Origin: Rhizobium mesosinicum
GTDB taxonomy: Bacteria; Pseudomonadota; Alphaproteobacteria; Rhizobiales; Rhizobiaceae
Reading direction: 5' to 3'
DNA: 64,000 nucleotides
NCBI RefSeq assembly: GCF_019511345.1
Contig: NZ_JAEUAK010000003.1
Coordinates: 372,001 to 436,000 of the forward strand
The position numbers and the translations under genes were made by a program. The notes under the pieces were generated by a model. The model did no database searches. It was not told where the DNA came from and saw only the letters and a list, made by a program, of their open reading frames with translations. This document shows, one piece after another, positions 26,130 to 34,781 of the stretch. How positions within the stretch are numbered: the first letter of the stretch is position 1; each line of letters starts with the position of its first letter.

Positions 26130-27062
26130 ATGTCGACGGTGAATTCCGGAGATACGCGCGGACCGGCATCCTCGCTCCTGCAGAACAACAACGTGCTCGG
26201 CTTCCTGTTCATGCTGCCGGCTGCGGTCTTCCTGGTCTGCTTCCTAACCTATCCGCTGGGGCTCGGTGTCTGGCTCGGTTTCACCGATACGCGCATCGGC
26301 CGCGATGGTATCTTCATCGGTCTGGAAAACTACCAATACCTTATGGACGACAATGTCTTCTGGTTGTCGGTCTTCAACACCGTCCTCTATACGTTCATCG
26401 CATCGCTGCTGAAGTTCGCGCTCGGCCTCTGGCTTGCGCTGCTTTTGAACCAGCATCTGCCGTTCAAGAGTTTTTTCCGGGCGATCGTGCTACTGCCCTG
26501 GGTCGTGCCGACCGTGTTGTCGGGCCTGGCCTTCTGGTGGATCTACGATTCCCAATTTTCGATCATTTCCTGGTCGCTGATGCAGCTTGGCCTGATCGAT
26601 GCGCCGATCAACTTCCTCGGCGATCCCACCAATGCACGCATCTCCGTCATCATAGCCAACGTATGGCGTGGCATTCCCTTCGTGGCGATCTCGCTGCTAG
26701 CCGGCCTGCAGACCATTCCGGCATCGCTGCAGGAGGCCGCCTCGCTTGACGGGGCGACCAGCTGGCAGCGTTTCCGCTATGTGACGTTGCCGATGCTGAC
26801 GCCGATCATCGCTGTCGTGATGACATTCTCCGTGCTCTTCACCTTCACGGATTTCCAGCTCATTTACGTGCTGACAAAGGGCGGGCCGGTCAACGCCACG
26901 CATCTGATGGCAACATTGTCCTTTCAGCGCGGTATTCCCGGCGGCCAGCTCGGCGAGGGTGCCGCGATCGCAGTCGCCATGATCCCTTTCCTACTCGGCG
27001 CGATCATGTTCAGCTTCTTCGGTCTGCAGCGCCGCAAATGGCAGCAGGGCGGTCAGGACTAG
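26130..27062 (+). CDS. CUT1 ABC transporter permease (MalF/UgpA-like)
   Basis: A 310-residue permease with six predicted TMs, starting with FLFMLPAAVFLVCFLTYPLGLGVWLGF. The EAA loop is ASLQEAASLDGATSWQRFRYVTLPML. The start has GGAG upstream (CTGGAGATAAGC). It forms a heterodimer with the next gene product. Confidence 0.92.
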   Translation: MSTVNSGDTRGPASSLLQNNNVLGFLFMLPAAVFLVCFLTYPLGLGVWLGFTDTRIGRDGIFIGLENYQYLMDDNVFWLSVFNTVLYTFIASLLKFALGLWLALLLNQHLPFKSFFRAIVLLPWVVPTVLSGLAFWWIYDSQFSIISWSLMQLGLIDAPINFLGDPTNARISVIIANVWRGIPFVAISLLAGLQTIPASLQEAASLDGATSWQRFRYVTLPMLTPIIAVVMTFSVLFTFTDFQLIYVLTKGGPVNATHLMATLSFQRGIPGGQLGEGAAIAVAMIPFLLGAIMFSFFGLQRRKWQQGGQD

Positions 27063-27072
27063 GGAGAAAGAT

Positions 27073-27972
27073 ATGTCGACCAATTCCAACACCGCCAATG
27101 CCGCCCTGACCGACAATGCCGAAGGCATGAGTTATCTAAACCGCCTGCCGCGGCGGGTGGTGATGCTCTATCTGCCGATGGCGGTTTTCGTCTTCGTGCT
27201 GCTCTTCCCGTTCTACTGGATGGCGATCACCGCGGTGAAGCCAAACGAACAACTGACCGATTACAGCAATTACAGTCCGTTCTGGGTTGTCGGGCCGACG
27301 CTTGCCCATATCAAATATCTGTTCCTCGAAACGTCCTATCCGGGCTGGATGTGGAACACGATCCTTGTCGCCGTCTGCTCGACCTTCCTGTCGCTGGTGG
27401 CGTCGGTCTTCGGTGCCTATGCGATCGAGCGTGTGCGCTTCACCGGCTCGCGCTCCGTCGGCCTCATCATCTTCCTTGCCTATCTCGTGCCGCCATCGAT
27501 CCTGTTCATTCCGCTTGCCTTCATCGTTTTCAAGCTCGGCATCTATGATTCGCGCCTCGCGCTGATCTTCACCTATCCAACCTTCCTCATTCCCTTCTGC
27601 ACATGGCTTCTGATGGGTTACTTCCGCTCGATCCCGTTCGAGCTGGAGGAAAGTGCGCTGGTAGATGGCGCCAATCGGTGGCAGATCCTGACGAAGATCA
27701 TCCTGCCGCTGGCGGTACCCGGTCTCATCTCGGCCGGCATCTTCGCCTTCACCCTGTCATGGAACGAGTTCATCTACGCCCTGACTTTCATTCAGTCGTC
27801 GGAGAACAAGACGATTCCGGTTGGCGTGCTGACCGAACTGGTGCGTGGCGACGTGTTCGAGTGGGGATCGCTGATGGCGGGAGCGCTGTTCGGCTCGCTG
27901 CCCGTCGTCATCCTCTACTCGTTCTTCGTGGACTATTACGTTTCGTCGATGACGGGGGCGGTCAAGGAGTGA
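27073..27972 (+). CDS. CUT1 ABC transporter permease (MalG/UgpE-like)
   Basis: A 299-residue permease with six TMs. Its first TM is VMLYLPMAVFVFVLLFPFYW and its EAA loop is ELEESALVDGANRWQILTKIILPL. It starts 10 bp after the previous stop with GGAG in the gap and ends the operon. No clear terminator follows; the 274 bp to the next gene hold no other gene I can support. Confidence 0.92.
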   Translation: MSTNSNTANAALTDNAEGMSYLNRLPRRVVMLYLPMAVFVFVLLFPFYWMAITAVKPNEQLTDYSNYSPFWVVGPTLAHIKYLFLETSYPGWMWNTILVAVCSTFLSLVASVFGAYAIERVRFTGSRSVGLIIFLAYLVPPSILFIPLAFIVFKLGIYDSRLALIFTYPTFLIPFCTWLLMGYFRSIPFELEESALVDGANRWQILTKIILPLAVPGLISAGIFAFTLSWNEFIYALTFIQSSENKTIPVGVLTELVRGDVFEWGSLMAGALFGSLPVVILYSFFVDYYVSSMTGAVKE

Positions 27973-28246
27973 ACAAGGACTAGAAGCTGCCCTCACGCTC
28001 TGACAGAACGTCCTTCTTCCGCCAATCCGCGAACGCTTACCAGCGCTTGGCTAGTCGCCGGGTAGAGAGCTCGTGATGGTCGAATTGCCGGGTATTGTCC
28101 GGTTACTCGGGATATTGTCATTGACGAAGGGACGAATTTCGCAGTTTTGCAAACCATGCAATTAACTGGCCGGTTGCCAAAAAACCATAATTGCCTCACC
28201 TAGATCGCACATCGACAACAGGCATTATGAATTGGATCAACGCCGG

Positions 28247-30364
28247 ATGCGCATAGCCTACGTTTTTTTCGGTACATTTCTTGCAATCGCGCAGTCCGCT
28301 TATGCTGAAGTCGCGGCACCGCCTGTCCTGGCGCCGCAAAAGCAACAGGCGCAAGCTGCTCAGCTGAGCGCACAACTTCTCACGCGATACAGCTACAGAC
28401 CTGTTCCACTCGACGACGCCTTGTCTGCCAGGATCATGGACCGGTTCATCAAATCACTGGATCCGGACCACATGCTCTTCCTGCAAGCCGACATCGACAA
28501 GTTCATGTCGGGGCGCAGCGAGATCGACGATGCCATCGACCGGAAGGATTTGAAAATCCCGTTTGCCATCTTCGCCGCGTACGAACAGCGTATCGTCGAC
28601 CGCATGAATTACGCGCGCAGTCTGCTTAAGCAGGACTTCGATTTCGGTGTGCAGGAAAGCTATTCCGTGTTGCGCGACAAGGAGCCCTGGCCGCAGTCGG
28701 AAGCCGAAAGTAATGAGCTTTGGCGCAAGCGCGTCAAAAGCGATTGGTTGCTGTTGAAACTCGCCGGCAAAACCGATGCCGCTATTCGCGAAACGCTCGA
28801 CAAACGTTACGCAAACGCTCTCGAGCGAGCCTACCAGTATAAAAGCGATGACGTCTTTCAGTTGTTCATGGAGGCTTATGCGACGTCGATCGATCCCCAC
28901 ACGGATTATTTCGGCGCAACGGCTTCGGCCGATTTCAATATCTCGATGAAGCTTTCGCTGGTTGGCATCGGCGCGGTCCTGCAGGAGCGCGACGATTATA
29001 CGACGATCCGTGAGCTCGTACCTGGCGGTCCGGCCCAGTTGTCCGGCAAGCTCTCTGTCGGAGATCGTATTACCGGCGTCGGTCAAGGCAAGGACGGTGC
29101 GATAAAAGAAGTAGTCGGCACGCGCCTCGATGAAGTCGTGCAATTGATACGAGGGAAAAAAGGCTCCGTCGTGCGCTTGGACATCCTGCCGGCGGATGCC
29201 GGAGCAGACGCCACGCATCGCGTCGTCAGCCTTGTGCGCGATAAGATCAGTCTCGAAAAGCAGGCTGCCAGGAAGACCGTGCTGTCGGTAAAAGTCGGCG
29301 AGGCCACGCGCAAAATCGGGGTGATCACGCTGCCGACATTCTACGAGGATTTCGAGGCGCGGCACAAAGGGGACAAGGACTACAAAAGTGCAAGCCGTGA
29401 TGTCGCCAGGCTTCTCGATGAATTGAAGCAAGAAAAGGTCGACGGCGTTCTCGTTGACGTGCGCAACAATGGCGGCGGTTCATTGGATGAGGCTATTGAT
29501 TTGACCGGTCTGTTCATCGGCAATGGCCCCGTCGTTCAGCAGCGCGGTAGCGATGGCAAGGTTGCGGTCAGAAGCGCCGAGTTTGCAGCGCCTGTCTGGA
29601 CAGGCCCGATGGGTGTTCTGATCAATCGCGGGTCGGCATCGGCGTCGGAGATTTTCGCCGCGGCAATCCAGGATTACGGTCGCGGCGTGATCGTCGGCGA
29701 ACCCAGTTTCGGAAAGGGCACAGTTCAGACTGTCGTTGATCTCGATCAGATGGTTCACAACAGCAAACCCGAATTTGGCGAGCTGAAAGTAACGATCGCG
29801 CAGTTTTTCCGGATCAATGGCGGTACGACGCAGCTGCGCGGCGTGACGCCTGATATCAGTTTGCCTGGACTGTCCGACCCGAAGAGCTTCGGCGAGACCA
29901 GTTATGATAATGCCCTGCCGTGGGCGCAGATCAAGCCCGTGAACTACGCCCCCACGGATATGATCTCGAAATGGCTTCCGACATTACAAAGCCGTCATGA
30001 CGCGCGGGTCGGGAGCGATCCAGATTTCCAATCTCTCGTGAAAGATATCGCCGATCTCAAGGCGCAGCGCGAAAAAGGCGTCGTTTCCCTCAACGAAGCC
30101 GAGCGTCGCAAGGATGCGGCCGCGCGAGAAAATCGCCGGAAATCTCGAGCCCAGTTGAGCGATGGTGAAGATCCCGGCACAGATGATGGCCTGGAATCAA
30201 GCGAGCGCAGCCTGAGTGCTGATATTGCCATTGAGAATGCCCGCAAGAAGGCAAAAGACCTATTGCTGAACGAGGCATCCGCCATCCTTGCCGACGTGGC
30301 GGATTTGCAGGAAGGCGTGCTGAGGGCAGCCACGAAACAATCGGGAGACACAGTCGGGAAGTAG
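28247..30364 (+). CDS. prc: Tail-specific C-terminal processing protease (Prc/CtpA-like)
   Basis: A 705-residue periplasmic serine protease of family S41. It has a signal peptide (MRIAYVFFGTFLAIAQSAYA), an N-terminal helical domain with the Prc motif KSLDPDHMLFLQADID, a PDZ domain (about 225-310, VGIGAVLQERDDYTTIRELVPGGPA), and a protease core with Ser in NRGSASASEIFAA and Lys in SFGKGTVQT. A C-terminal Glu/Lys-rich domain follows. It degrades proteins with non-polar C termini and trims envelope substrates. The start is uncertain: ATG 28247 puts the signal first, while TTG at 28232 adds five residues. No SD is clear. Confidence 0.9.
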   Translation: MRIAYVFFGTFLAIAQSAYAEVAAPPVLAPQKQQAQAAQLSAQLLTRYSYRPVPLDDALSARIMDRFIKSLDPDHMLFLQADIDKFMSGRSEIDDAIDRKDLKIPFAIFAAYEQRIVDRMNYARSLLKQDFDFGVQESYSVLRDKEPWPQSEAESNELWRKRVKSDWLLLKLAGKTDAAIRETLDKRYANALERAYQYKSDDVFQLFMEAYATSIDPHTDYFGATASADFNISMKLSLVGIGAVLQERDDYTTIRELVPGGPAQLSGKLSVGDRITGVGQGKDGAIKEVVGTRLDEVVQLIRGKKGSVVRLDILPADAGADATHRVVSLVRDKISLEKQAARKTVLSVKVGEATRKIGVITLPTFYEDFEARHKGDKDYKSASRDVARLLDELKQEKVDGVLVDVRNNGGGSLDEAIDLTGLFIGNGPVVQQRGSDGKVAVRSAEFAAPVWTGPMGVLINRGSASASEIFAAAIQDYGRGVIVGEPSFGKGTVQTVVDLDQMVHNSKPEFGELKVTIAQFFRINGGTTQLRGVTPDISLPGLSDPKSFGETSYDNALPWAQIKPVNYAPTDMISKWLPTLQSRHDARVGSDPDFQSLVKDIADLKAQREKGVVSLNEAERRKDAAARENRRKSRAQLSDGEDPGTDDGLESSERSLSADIAIENARKKAKDLLLNEASAILADVADLQEGVLRAATKQSGDTVGK

Positions 30365-30458
30365 TCAGGCTCGAGCGCTATTAGAGCGATAGGCGGCTGC
30401 AAGCGCACTTTCGACGCCGTGTAATATCGCAAACCCTCGCATTCTGCCGATGGGGGAA

Positions 30459-30485
30459 TGGCCGAAGCGATCTTAGCTTCGGCCA
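30459..30485. terminator. Bidirectional stem-loop between prc and the GCG_CRPN gene
   Basis: TGGCCGAAGC (30459-30468) pairs perfectly with GCTTCGGCCA (30476-30485) around a 7-nt loop. It lies between two convergent genes and probably ends both transcripts; there is no U-run. Confidence 0.6.
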
Positions 30486-30502
30486 ACCGGTGAAAGGATC
30501 AA

Positions 30503-30826
30503 TTACCGCCAGTCGCCATCGCGGTCCCAACGGTCGTAGCGTCTGTATTCACGCCAGTCGCGATCGCGATCCCAACGACCGTAACGTCTGTATTCCCAGC
30601 CGTGATGCGGACGATCCCAACCGTAAAAGCGTGGGGGCGGCGGTGCCCATCGATTGGGTCGGCAAAAGCCGCGTGGGCTCAGATGGTAACCGCGGCCACA
30701 TGCATAATCGACCGCTATGACGTTTGCGACGGCTGGCGCCGTGACACGGCCAACAGGCGCGGCATTTGCGGCTCCAGCTGTTACTGCGGCTGCGAGAAGG
30801 GCCACCGTGACTAGAAGTTTTCGCAT
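30503..30826 (-). CDS. Secreted GCG_CRPN-type protein with WD/R-rich repeats
   Basis: A 107-residue secreted protein. It has a signal peptide (MRKLLVTVALLAAAVTAGAANA), then the CGRGYHLSPRGFCRPN segment that defines the GCG_CRPN prefix family, then a tail of aromatic and charged repeats (WEYRRYGRWDRDRDWREYRRYDRWDRDGDWR). The start at 30826 is fixed by the signal peptide. Function is unknown; the tail suggests surface or polyanion binding. Direct DNA repeats underlie the tail (two copies of a unit encoding WREYRRYxRWDRD), which could change in number. Confidence 0.7.
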   Translation of the reverse strand: MRKLLVTVALLAAAVTAGAANAAPVGRVTAPAVANVIAVDYACGRGYHLSPRGFCRPNRWAPPPPRFYGWDRPHHGWEYRRYGRWDRDRDWREYRRYDRWDRDGDWR

Positions 30827-30915
30827 CTTCGTTACTCCGATTGTCAGGGGATTTAGCACCCGTCCTGGTGAACCGATGCTGAAAGCGTCGTTCACCTGAG
30901 TGACAGCTTCAGCTG

Positions 30916-31293
30916 CTAATCGCGCTCCCAACGATCACGCCGGTAATCGCCCCGTCGATCGCTGCTATCGGAATCGGACGTCCGCAAATGTTCCAGCACT
31001 TGCAGAACCGCGTCGGTGCAATCCTTTGTGGAATCCCCGTCAGCACACCTGAGGTCGATCCTGGTCTGGCCGTTCTCGATGTGAAACCGGGCGCCGCGCT
31101 CCCTTGGCTGCGAACGCCAATCATGGTCCACACGCTCTTCGTTCTTGCTTGAGACATTCGGCGGAAGCGGATTTTCTCTGCCGGATTCTGGCGCTGGGGA
31201 TGGAGGCGGCGATGGTTCAGATGGGGCCTGAGCAAAGGCGCAAGTAGCGATCAACCCAAAGACTGCCGCCGGTAGTCCTATGATTCGTTTCAT
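30916..31293 (-). CDS. Small secreted protein under an EcfG-type promoter
   Basis: A 125-residue protein I do not recognise. It has a signal peptide (MKRIIGLPAAVFGLIATCAFA), a Pro/Ser-rich stretch (PSEPSPPPSPAPESG), a central part with two Cys (LRCADGDSTKDC) that may form a disulfide, and a charged RRGDYRRDRWERD tail like that of the neighbouring GCG_CRPN protein. An exact GGAAC-N16-CGTT promoter lies 27 bp upstream of the start, so it is probably part of the general stress response. It ends 90 bp upstream of the GCG_CRPN gene in the same direction, so the two may share a transcript. Confidence 0.65.
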   Translation of the reverse strand: MKRIIGLPAAVFGLIATCAFAQAPSEPSPPPSPAPESGRENPLPPNVSSKNEERVDHDWRSQPRERGARFHIENGQTRIDLRCADGDSTKDCTDAVLQVLEHLRTSDSDSSDRRGDYRRDRWERD

Positions 31294-31319
31294 GACGTCA
31301 CCTCGCTTTGTGCGAAAGT

Positions 31320-31344
31320 AACGAAGGGTCGAGACGATAGTTCC
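31320..31344 (-). promoter_or_regulatory. EcfG (general stress sigma factor) promoter, exact match
   Basis: Read on the minus strand, GGAAC (31344-31340) is followed by 16 bp and then CGTT (31323-31320), an exact match to the alphaproteobacterial EcfG/RpoE4-type consensus. Transcription would begin about 20 nt before the start codon at 31293. Confidence 0.7.
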
Positions 31345-31423
31345 TATTGTGGAGCGGCGGCCGGCGCGTGCCTGGCGAGAAACTTAGCCGCCCCGCTGCC
31401 GGCGGCACGATGTGATCGGATGC

Positions 31424-31615
31424 TCAATGAAGGCCCTGCAGCCGATTCCGTCGTTCACTCAACAATTCATGTTGAACCAGGTCTCTCGCTTCCTTCGAAA
31501 GACCATTCGGCCCGGATAGGCCGAGCTCGATTAACCTTGTTTCGATTGGCTGGGGAACTCTATCCGCTTCATGCTGGCAAAGCCTCACAAGCCACTTCCA
31601 TTCGTCGCTTGTCAT
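31424..31615 (-). CDS. Small hypothetical protein
   Basis: A 63-residue acidic/basic helical protein (MTSDEWKWLVRLCQHEADRV...) without signal or TM. AAGGGA precedes the ATG at 31615. Codon use is normal for the window. I recognise no family; it could be a small regulator or a spurious reading frame. Confidence 0.4.
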   Translation of the reverse strand: MTSDEWKWLVRLCQHEADRVPQPIETRLIELGLSGPNGLSKEARDLVQHELLSERRNRLQGLH

Positions 31616-31928
31616 GTCCCTTCGCGCGACCATCAACTGCCTCCCACCTCACAACAATCATCATTTTTTAGAAATACCACAATTCTCGCCGAAAGGCAGC
31701 CATGTAGCCGCCTCACAAGCGAGCTTTCGGACTCGTTCGATCGAAGACGCTGCAAGATCGCGAGTTGTTCCGATTTCATTCTCGCCCGCTCGGCGGGCGG
31801 GGCTCTTCGCGTCAAAATATTCGGCAAGAAGTTCAAATTGAAAGAACATGCTCAATTAGATTTTTATGGCAGGCTGCTTCAATAACCGAGATGTAACGGG
31901 CTCCTGTGCATATCGGAAGGACTATCTC

Positions 31929-32711
31929 ATGCGGCTCTCCAGGACTATCGGCGTTCTCTGTCTCTCCACGACTCTGGCGCTCGCGCCTCTTAATGTCATC
32001 TTTACCGATCTCTCGCCTGCCTTCGCCAAGGGCGGCAACGGCGGTGGCGGGAAGGGGAGCGCCCCCTCTACCGGCAAGACCGAGAGCGGTCGCACTGCAA
32101 AAAGCTCGGGCAAAACCACGAAGTCGATCAAGCAGACCGCCAGCACGAAGAATACGGCCAAAAAGACGACCGTCGCCACAGCGCCTGCGACAGGGCCAGC
32201 AAAGAAGCCGGCAGCCGAGCTTGCCGGACTGAACTCGCTGAAGCGTAACTATCACGCGTTGATGAACACCGCGGATCCCAGGATGGCCGCGATCTCAACT
32301 TTCGCCAACGCCTACGCGCAGTACGAATTGGCAAATGGCGTTGCCCCGCCGGCTGACGATCCGGTTTTGGGCGACGCGGCTCTGACCGCAGCGCTGGCTT
32401 CGGCGACCAAGGCGGGCACCGTCAGCCCCGAAGCTTTGAGTTGGGCAAAGGATACGCTCGGCATCGGCACGGCTGTCGGAACGATCGACCAGATGAGAGA
32501 GGCGATGGCCGCCGCAGCCCCGGCGCCAGAGACGCCAACAACCGAACCGCCAGCCGGCGAGACGGCCGAGGGTAGCGAGACGGCTGACCCTGCCGTGGCT
32601 GCGGAAGGCTCCGAGACCGGAACGGAGAGCACGGCGACAACGACCGAAGCCGCACAAAGCGTGGATGCGACAGAGACCTCCGCAACGAGCAGCGAGACAA
32701 CGAACCCCTGA
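31929..32711 (+). CDS. Secreted low-complexity Ala/Thr/Lys/Glu-rich protein
   Basis: A 260-residue exported protein. The signal peptide (MRLSRTIGVLCLSTTLALA, probable cleavage after SPAFA) is followed by GGNGGGGKG, a basic Lys/Thr segment (about 50-95), and a folded core (about 100-200, LNSLKRNYHALMNTADPRMAAISTFANAY). An acidic Thr/Glu/Ala tail (about 205-260) completes it. The charge changes from strongly basic to strongly acidic along the chain. Core motifs occur in rhizobial hypothetical proteins, as I recall; the function is unknown. The start at 31929 places the signal first, with GGAAGG upstream. Confidence 0.7.
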   Translation: MRLSRTIGVLCLSTTLALAPLNVIFTDLSPAFAKGGNGGGGKGSAPSTGKTESGRTAKSSGKTTKSIKQTASTKNTAKKTTVATAPATGPAKKPAAELAGLNSLKRNYHALMNTADPRMAAISTFANAYAQYELANGVAPPADDPVLGDAALTAALASATKAGTVSPEALSWAKDTLGIGTAVGTIDQMREAMAAAAPAPETPTTEPPAGETAEGSETADPAVAAEGSETGTESTATTTEAAQSVDATETSATSSETTNP

Positions 32712-32731
32712 TCTTCCCTAGGGGATCTTTT
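32710..32731 (+). terminator. Terminator-like palindrome at the end of the low-complexity gene
   Basis: TCCCTAGGGGA with flanking GAT/ATC forms a short hairpin directly after the stop and is followed by TCTTTT. Confidence 0.45.
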
Positions 32732-32746
32732 GGTCTCGCTGGCTTT

Positions 32747-32775
32747 CATTGCCCCTTGAGTGACAAGGGGCAATG
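32747..32775. terminator. Perfect stem-loop between convergent genes
   Basis: CATTGCCCCTT (32747-32757) pairs perfectly with AAGGGGCAATG (32765-32775) around a 7-nt loop. It lies between the low-complexity gene and betC and can serve either strand. Confidence 0.6.
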
Positions 32776-32937
32776 TCGGCTCTGTCTAAGGGCTTGCTAC
32801 GGCTCAGCTATTCGCAATCGGAGCCTGCGCCTTCCGCACGGTGCTGTGCCGGAGGCTCTGCCCTTCGGCCGCCGCAAACGTTCTTCGATGCTTTCACGGG
32901 ACAGCTGTCGCCTCGAGTCTCAGGCAAAGGTTAGCCG

Positions 32938-34452
32938 TCATTCGCCCCGCGGAAACCGCTGGTTCTCCTCCAGCACGTTCAGATCCATGTGATTGCGCAT
33001 GTAGCGCTCGGCAGCCTTTTGCAGGGGTTGATAATCCCAGGGATAATAGGATCCTTCACGCAATGCAGGATAGACGACCCAGCGCCGTGCCTGGCTTTCT
33101 CGGACCGCCGCATCGAAACTTGCGAGGTCCCAGCGCAGTTTGGCTTGATTGAGGAGCGCGTCCAGCGTGTTCGCATGGGCCGGATCGCCGGCCAGATTGA
33201 CGAGCTCGTGAGGGTCGTCCTGAAGATCGAACAACAAAGGAGGATCCTTTTCGCAAACGGTAAGCTTGAAGCGACCGTCGCGAATAGCCACCAACGGTGC
33301 GATCGATCCTTCGGCAGCATATTCCATCAGGACGGGGCTGCGCCTGCCCGAACCATCCACCAGTTGCGCCAGATTCTCGCCATCCGTCCAGTTGGCAATC
33401 GCCGCGATATCGAGACCGGCAAGGCCGGCAAGTGTCGGCGTGACGTCGAGCGTCGAAACCGGCTGATCGATCGATGCAGGTTGCCAACCGGGTGCGGCAA
33501 TCATCAGCGGCACGCGGGCTGACCCATCGAAAAAGCACATCTTGAACCAGAGACCGCGTTCGCCGAGCATGTCCCCGTGGTCCGAGACGAAGAGGATGAC
33601 GGTGTTGTCGCGCATCCGCCCCCGCTCCAGCACATCGAGGATCTCTCCGACTTTCTCGTCGACATAGGAGATGTTGGCGAAATAGCCGCGCCTGGCCAGG
33701 CGAATCTGCTCGGTGGTGATATCGAAGGCGGTGTAATCGCAAGCTTCGAGCAGGCGTTGCGAATGCGGATCCATCTCATCGAAAGGCAGCGGCGGAACGG
33801 TCGGGTCGAGGGCCGGGCAGTCCTCGTAGAGATCCCAGAATTTGCGCCTGGCCACATAAGGATCGTGAGGATGGGTGAAACTGACAGTCAGGCACCAGGG
33901 ACGGTCGTCTTGACGGCGCGACAGGTCGTAGAGTTTTCGGGTGGCGTTGTAGGCGACTTCGTCGTCGTATTCCAGCTGGTTGGTAATTTCCGCAATCCCG
34001 GCACCCGTGACGGATCCAAGATTATGATACCACCAGTCGATGCGTTCACCAGGCTTGCGGTAGTCGGGCGTCCAGCCGAAATCGGCCGGATAAATATCTG
34101 TCGTCAGGCGTTCCTCAAAGCCATGCAACTGATCCGGTCCGACGAAATGCATCTTGCCCGACAGGCTGGTGTGATATCCGGCTGCCCTGAGATGGTGTGC
34201 ATAGGTCGGAATGTCCGAAGCAAATTCGGCGGCATTATCATAGACGCGCGTCCGGCTCGGCAGCTGCCCCGACATGAAGGACGCGCGCGCCGGCGCGCAG
34301 AGAGGGCTTGCCGTATAGGTATTAGCAAAACGAACCGACCTTGACGCCAGTTCCTTCAGGTTCGGCGCATGAAGGAATTCTGCCGGTCCATCGGGAAACA
34401 GCGTGCCATTTAGCTGATCGACCATGATGATGAGAATATTGGGGCGGGCCAT
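32938..34452 (-). CDS. betC: Choline-sulfatase
   Basis: A 504-residue type I sulfatase that converts choline-O-sulfate to choline and sulfate in the cytoplasm. The formylglycine site is Cys52 in SPLCAPARASFMSGQLPSRT, metal ligands appear in ILIIMVDQLNG and FVSDHGDMLGERG, and the BetC-specific stretches SGKMHFVGPDQLHGFEERL and YPADFGWTPDYRKPGERIDWW are present. The C terminus carries the family-specific tail (WDYQPLQKAAERYMRNHMDLN). In many rhizobia betC lies in a betICBA operon; here betI, betA and betB are absent and betC stands alone. It lies next to the carnitine region. Confidence 0.95.
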   Translation of the reverse strand: MARPNILIIMVDQLNGTLFPDGPAEFLHAPNLKELASRSVRFANTYTASPLCAPARASFMSGQLPSRTRVYDNAAEFASDIPTYAHHLRAAGYHTSLSGKMHFVGPDQLHGFEERLTTDIYPADFGWTPDYRKPGERIDWWYHNLGSVTGAGIAEITNQLEYDDEVAYNATRKLYDLSRRQDDRPWCLTVSFTHPHDPYVARRKFWDLYEDCPALDPTVPPLPFDEMDPHSQRLLEACDYTAFDITTEQIRLARRGYFANISYVDEKVGEILDVLERGRMRDNTVILFVSDHGDMLGERGLWFKMCFFDGSARVPLMIAAPGWQPASIDQPVSTLDVTPTLAGLAGLDIAAIANWTDGENLAQLVDGSGRRSPVLMEYAAEGSIAPLVAIRDGRFKLTVCEKDPPLLFDLQDDPHELVNLAGDPAHANTLDALLNQAKLRWDLASFDAAVRESQARRWVVYPALREGSYYPWDYQPLQKAAERYMRNHMDLNVLEENQRFPRGE

Positions 34453-34781
34453 GTGTTGCGACTGCTCGTTGCTTGGGGGGCTGAAGGGTCTAGGGGTGCA
34501 TTCGCCGCCAGTTGACGACCGTTTGACGGAAGTGATCCTCTGGGCAGCGTGGGTGCACCGGATGATGTAAGAAATAGCCGAATTGGGGACGACGAACTAT
34601 CGCCTCGCCGACATCAGTTGTTCCGGGCGCTCGGGCAGCAGCTTTTTCGCAGCCACGGACCTGTCTCCGACACGAAGGGTCGCGGCAGGACAGGCGTCGA
34701 GGCGTCGCGCATGCATGATGCAATGCTGGCCGTTTGGCCAGCCGCCTCGACGGTACCTTGCGAACACGCGGAAGGAACTTC
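34453..34781. other. Intergenic region between divergent betC and the esterase gene
   Basis: This 329-bp gap should hold the promoters of both genes, but I see no clear sigma-70 or EcfG match. It contains a perfect 7-bp inverted repeat, GCTGGCC (34725-34731) with GGCCAGC (34736-34742) around GTTT, about 40 bp before the esterase start. It could be an operator or leader hairpin. Short open frames here show no recognisable protein. Confidence 0.4.
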
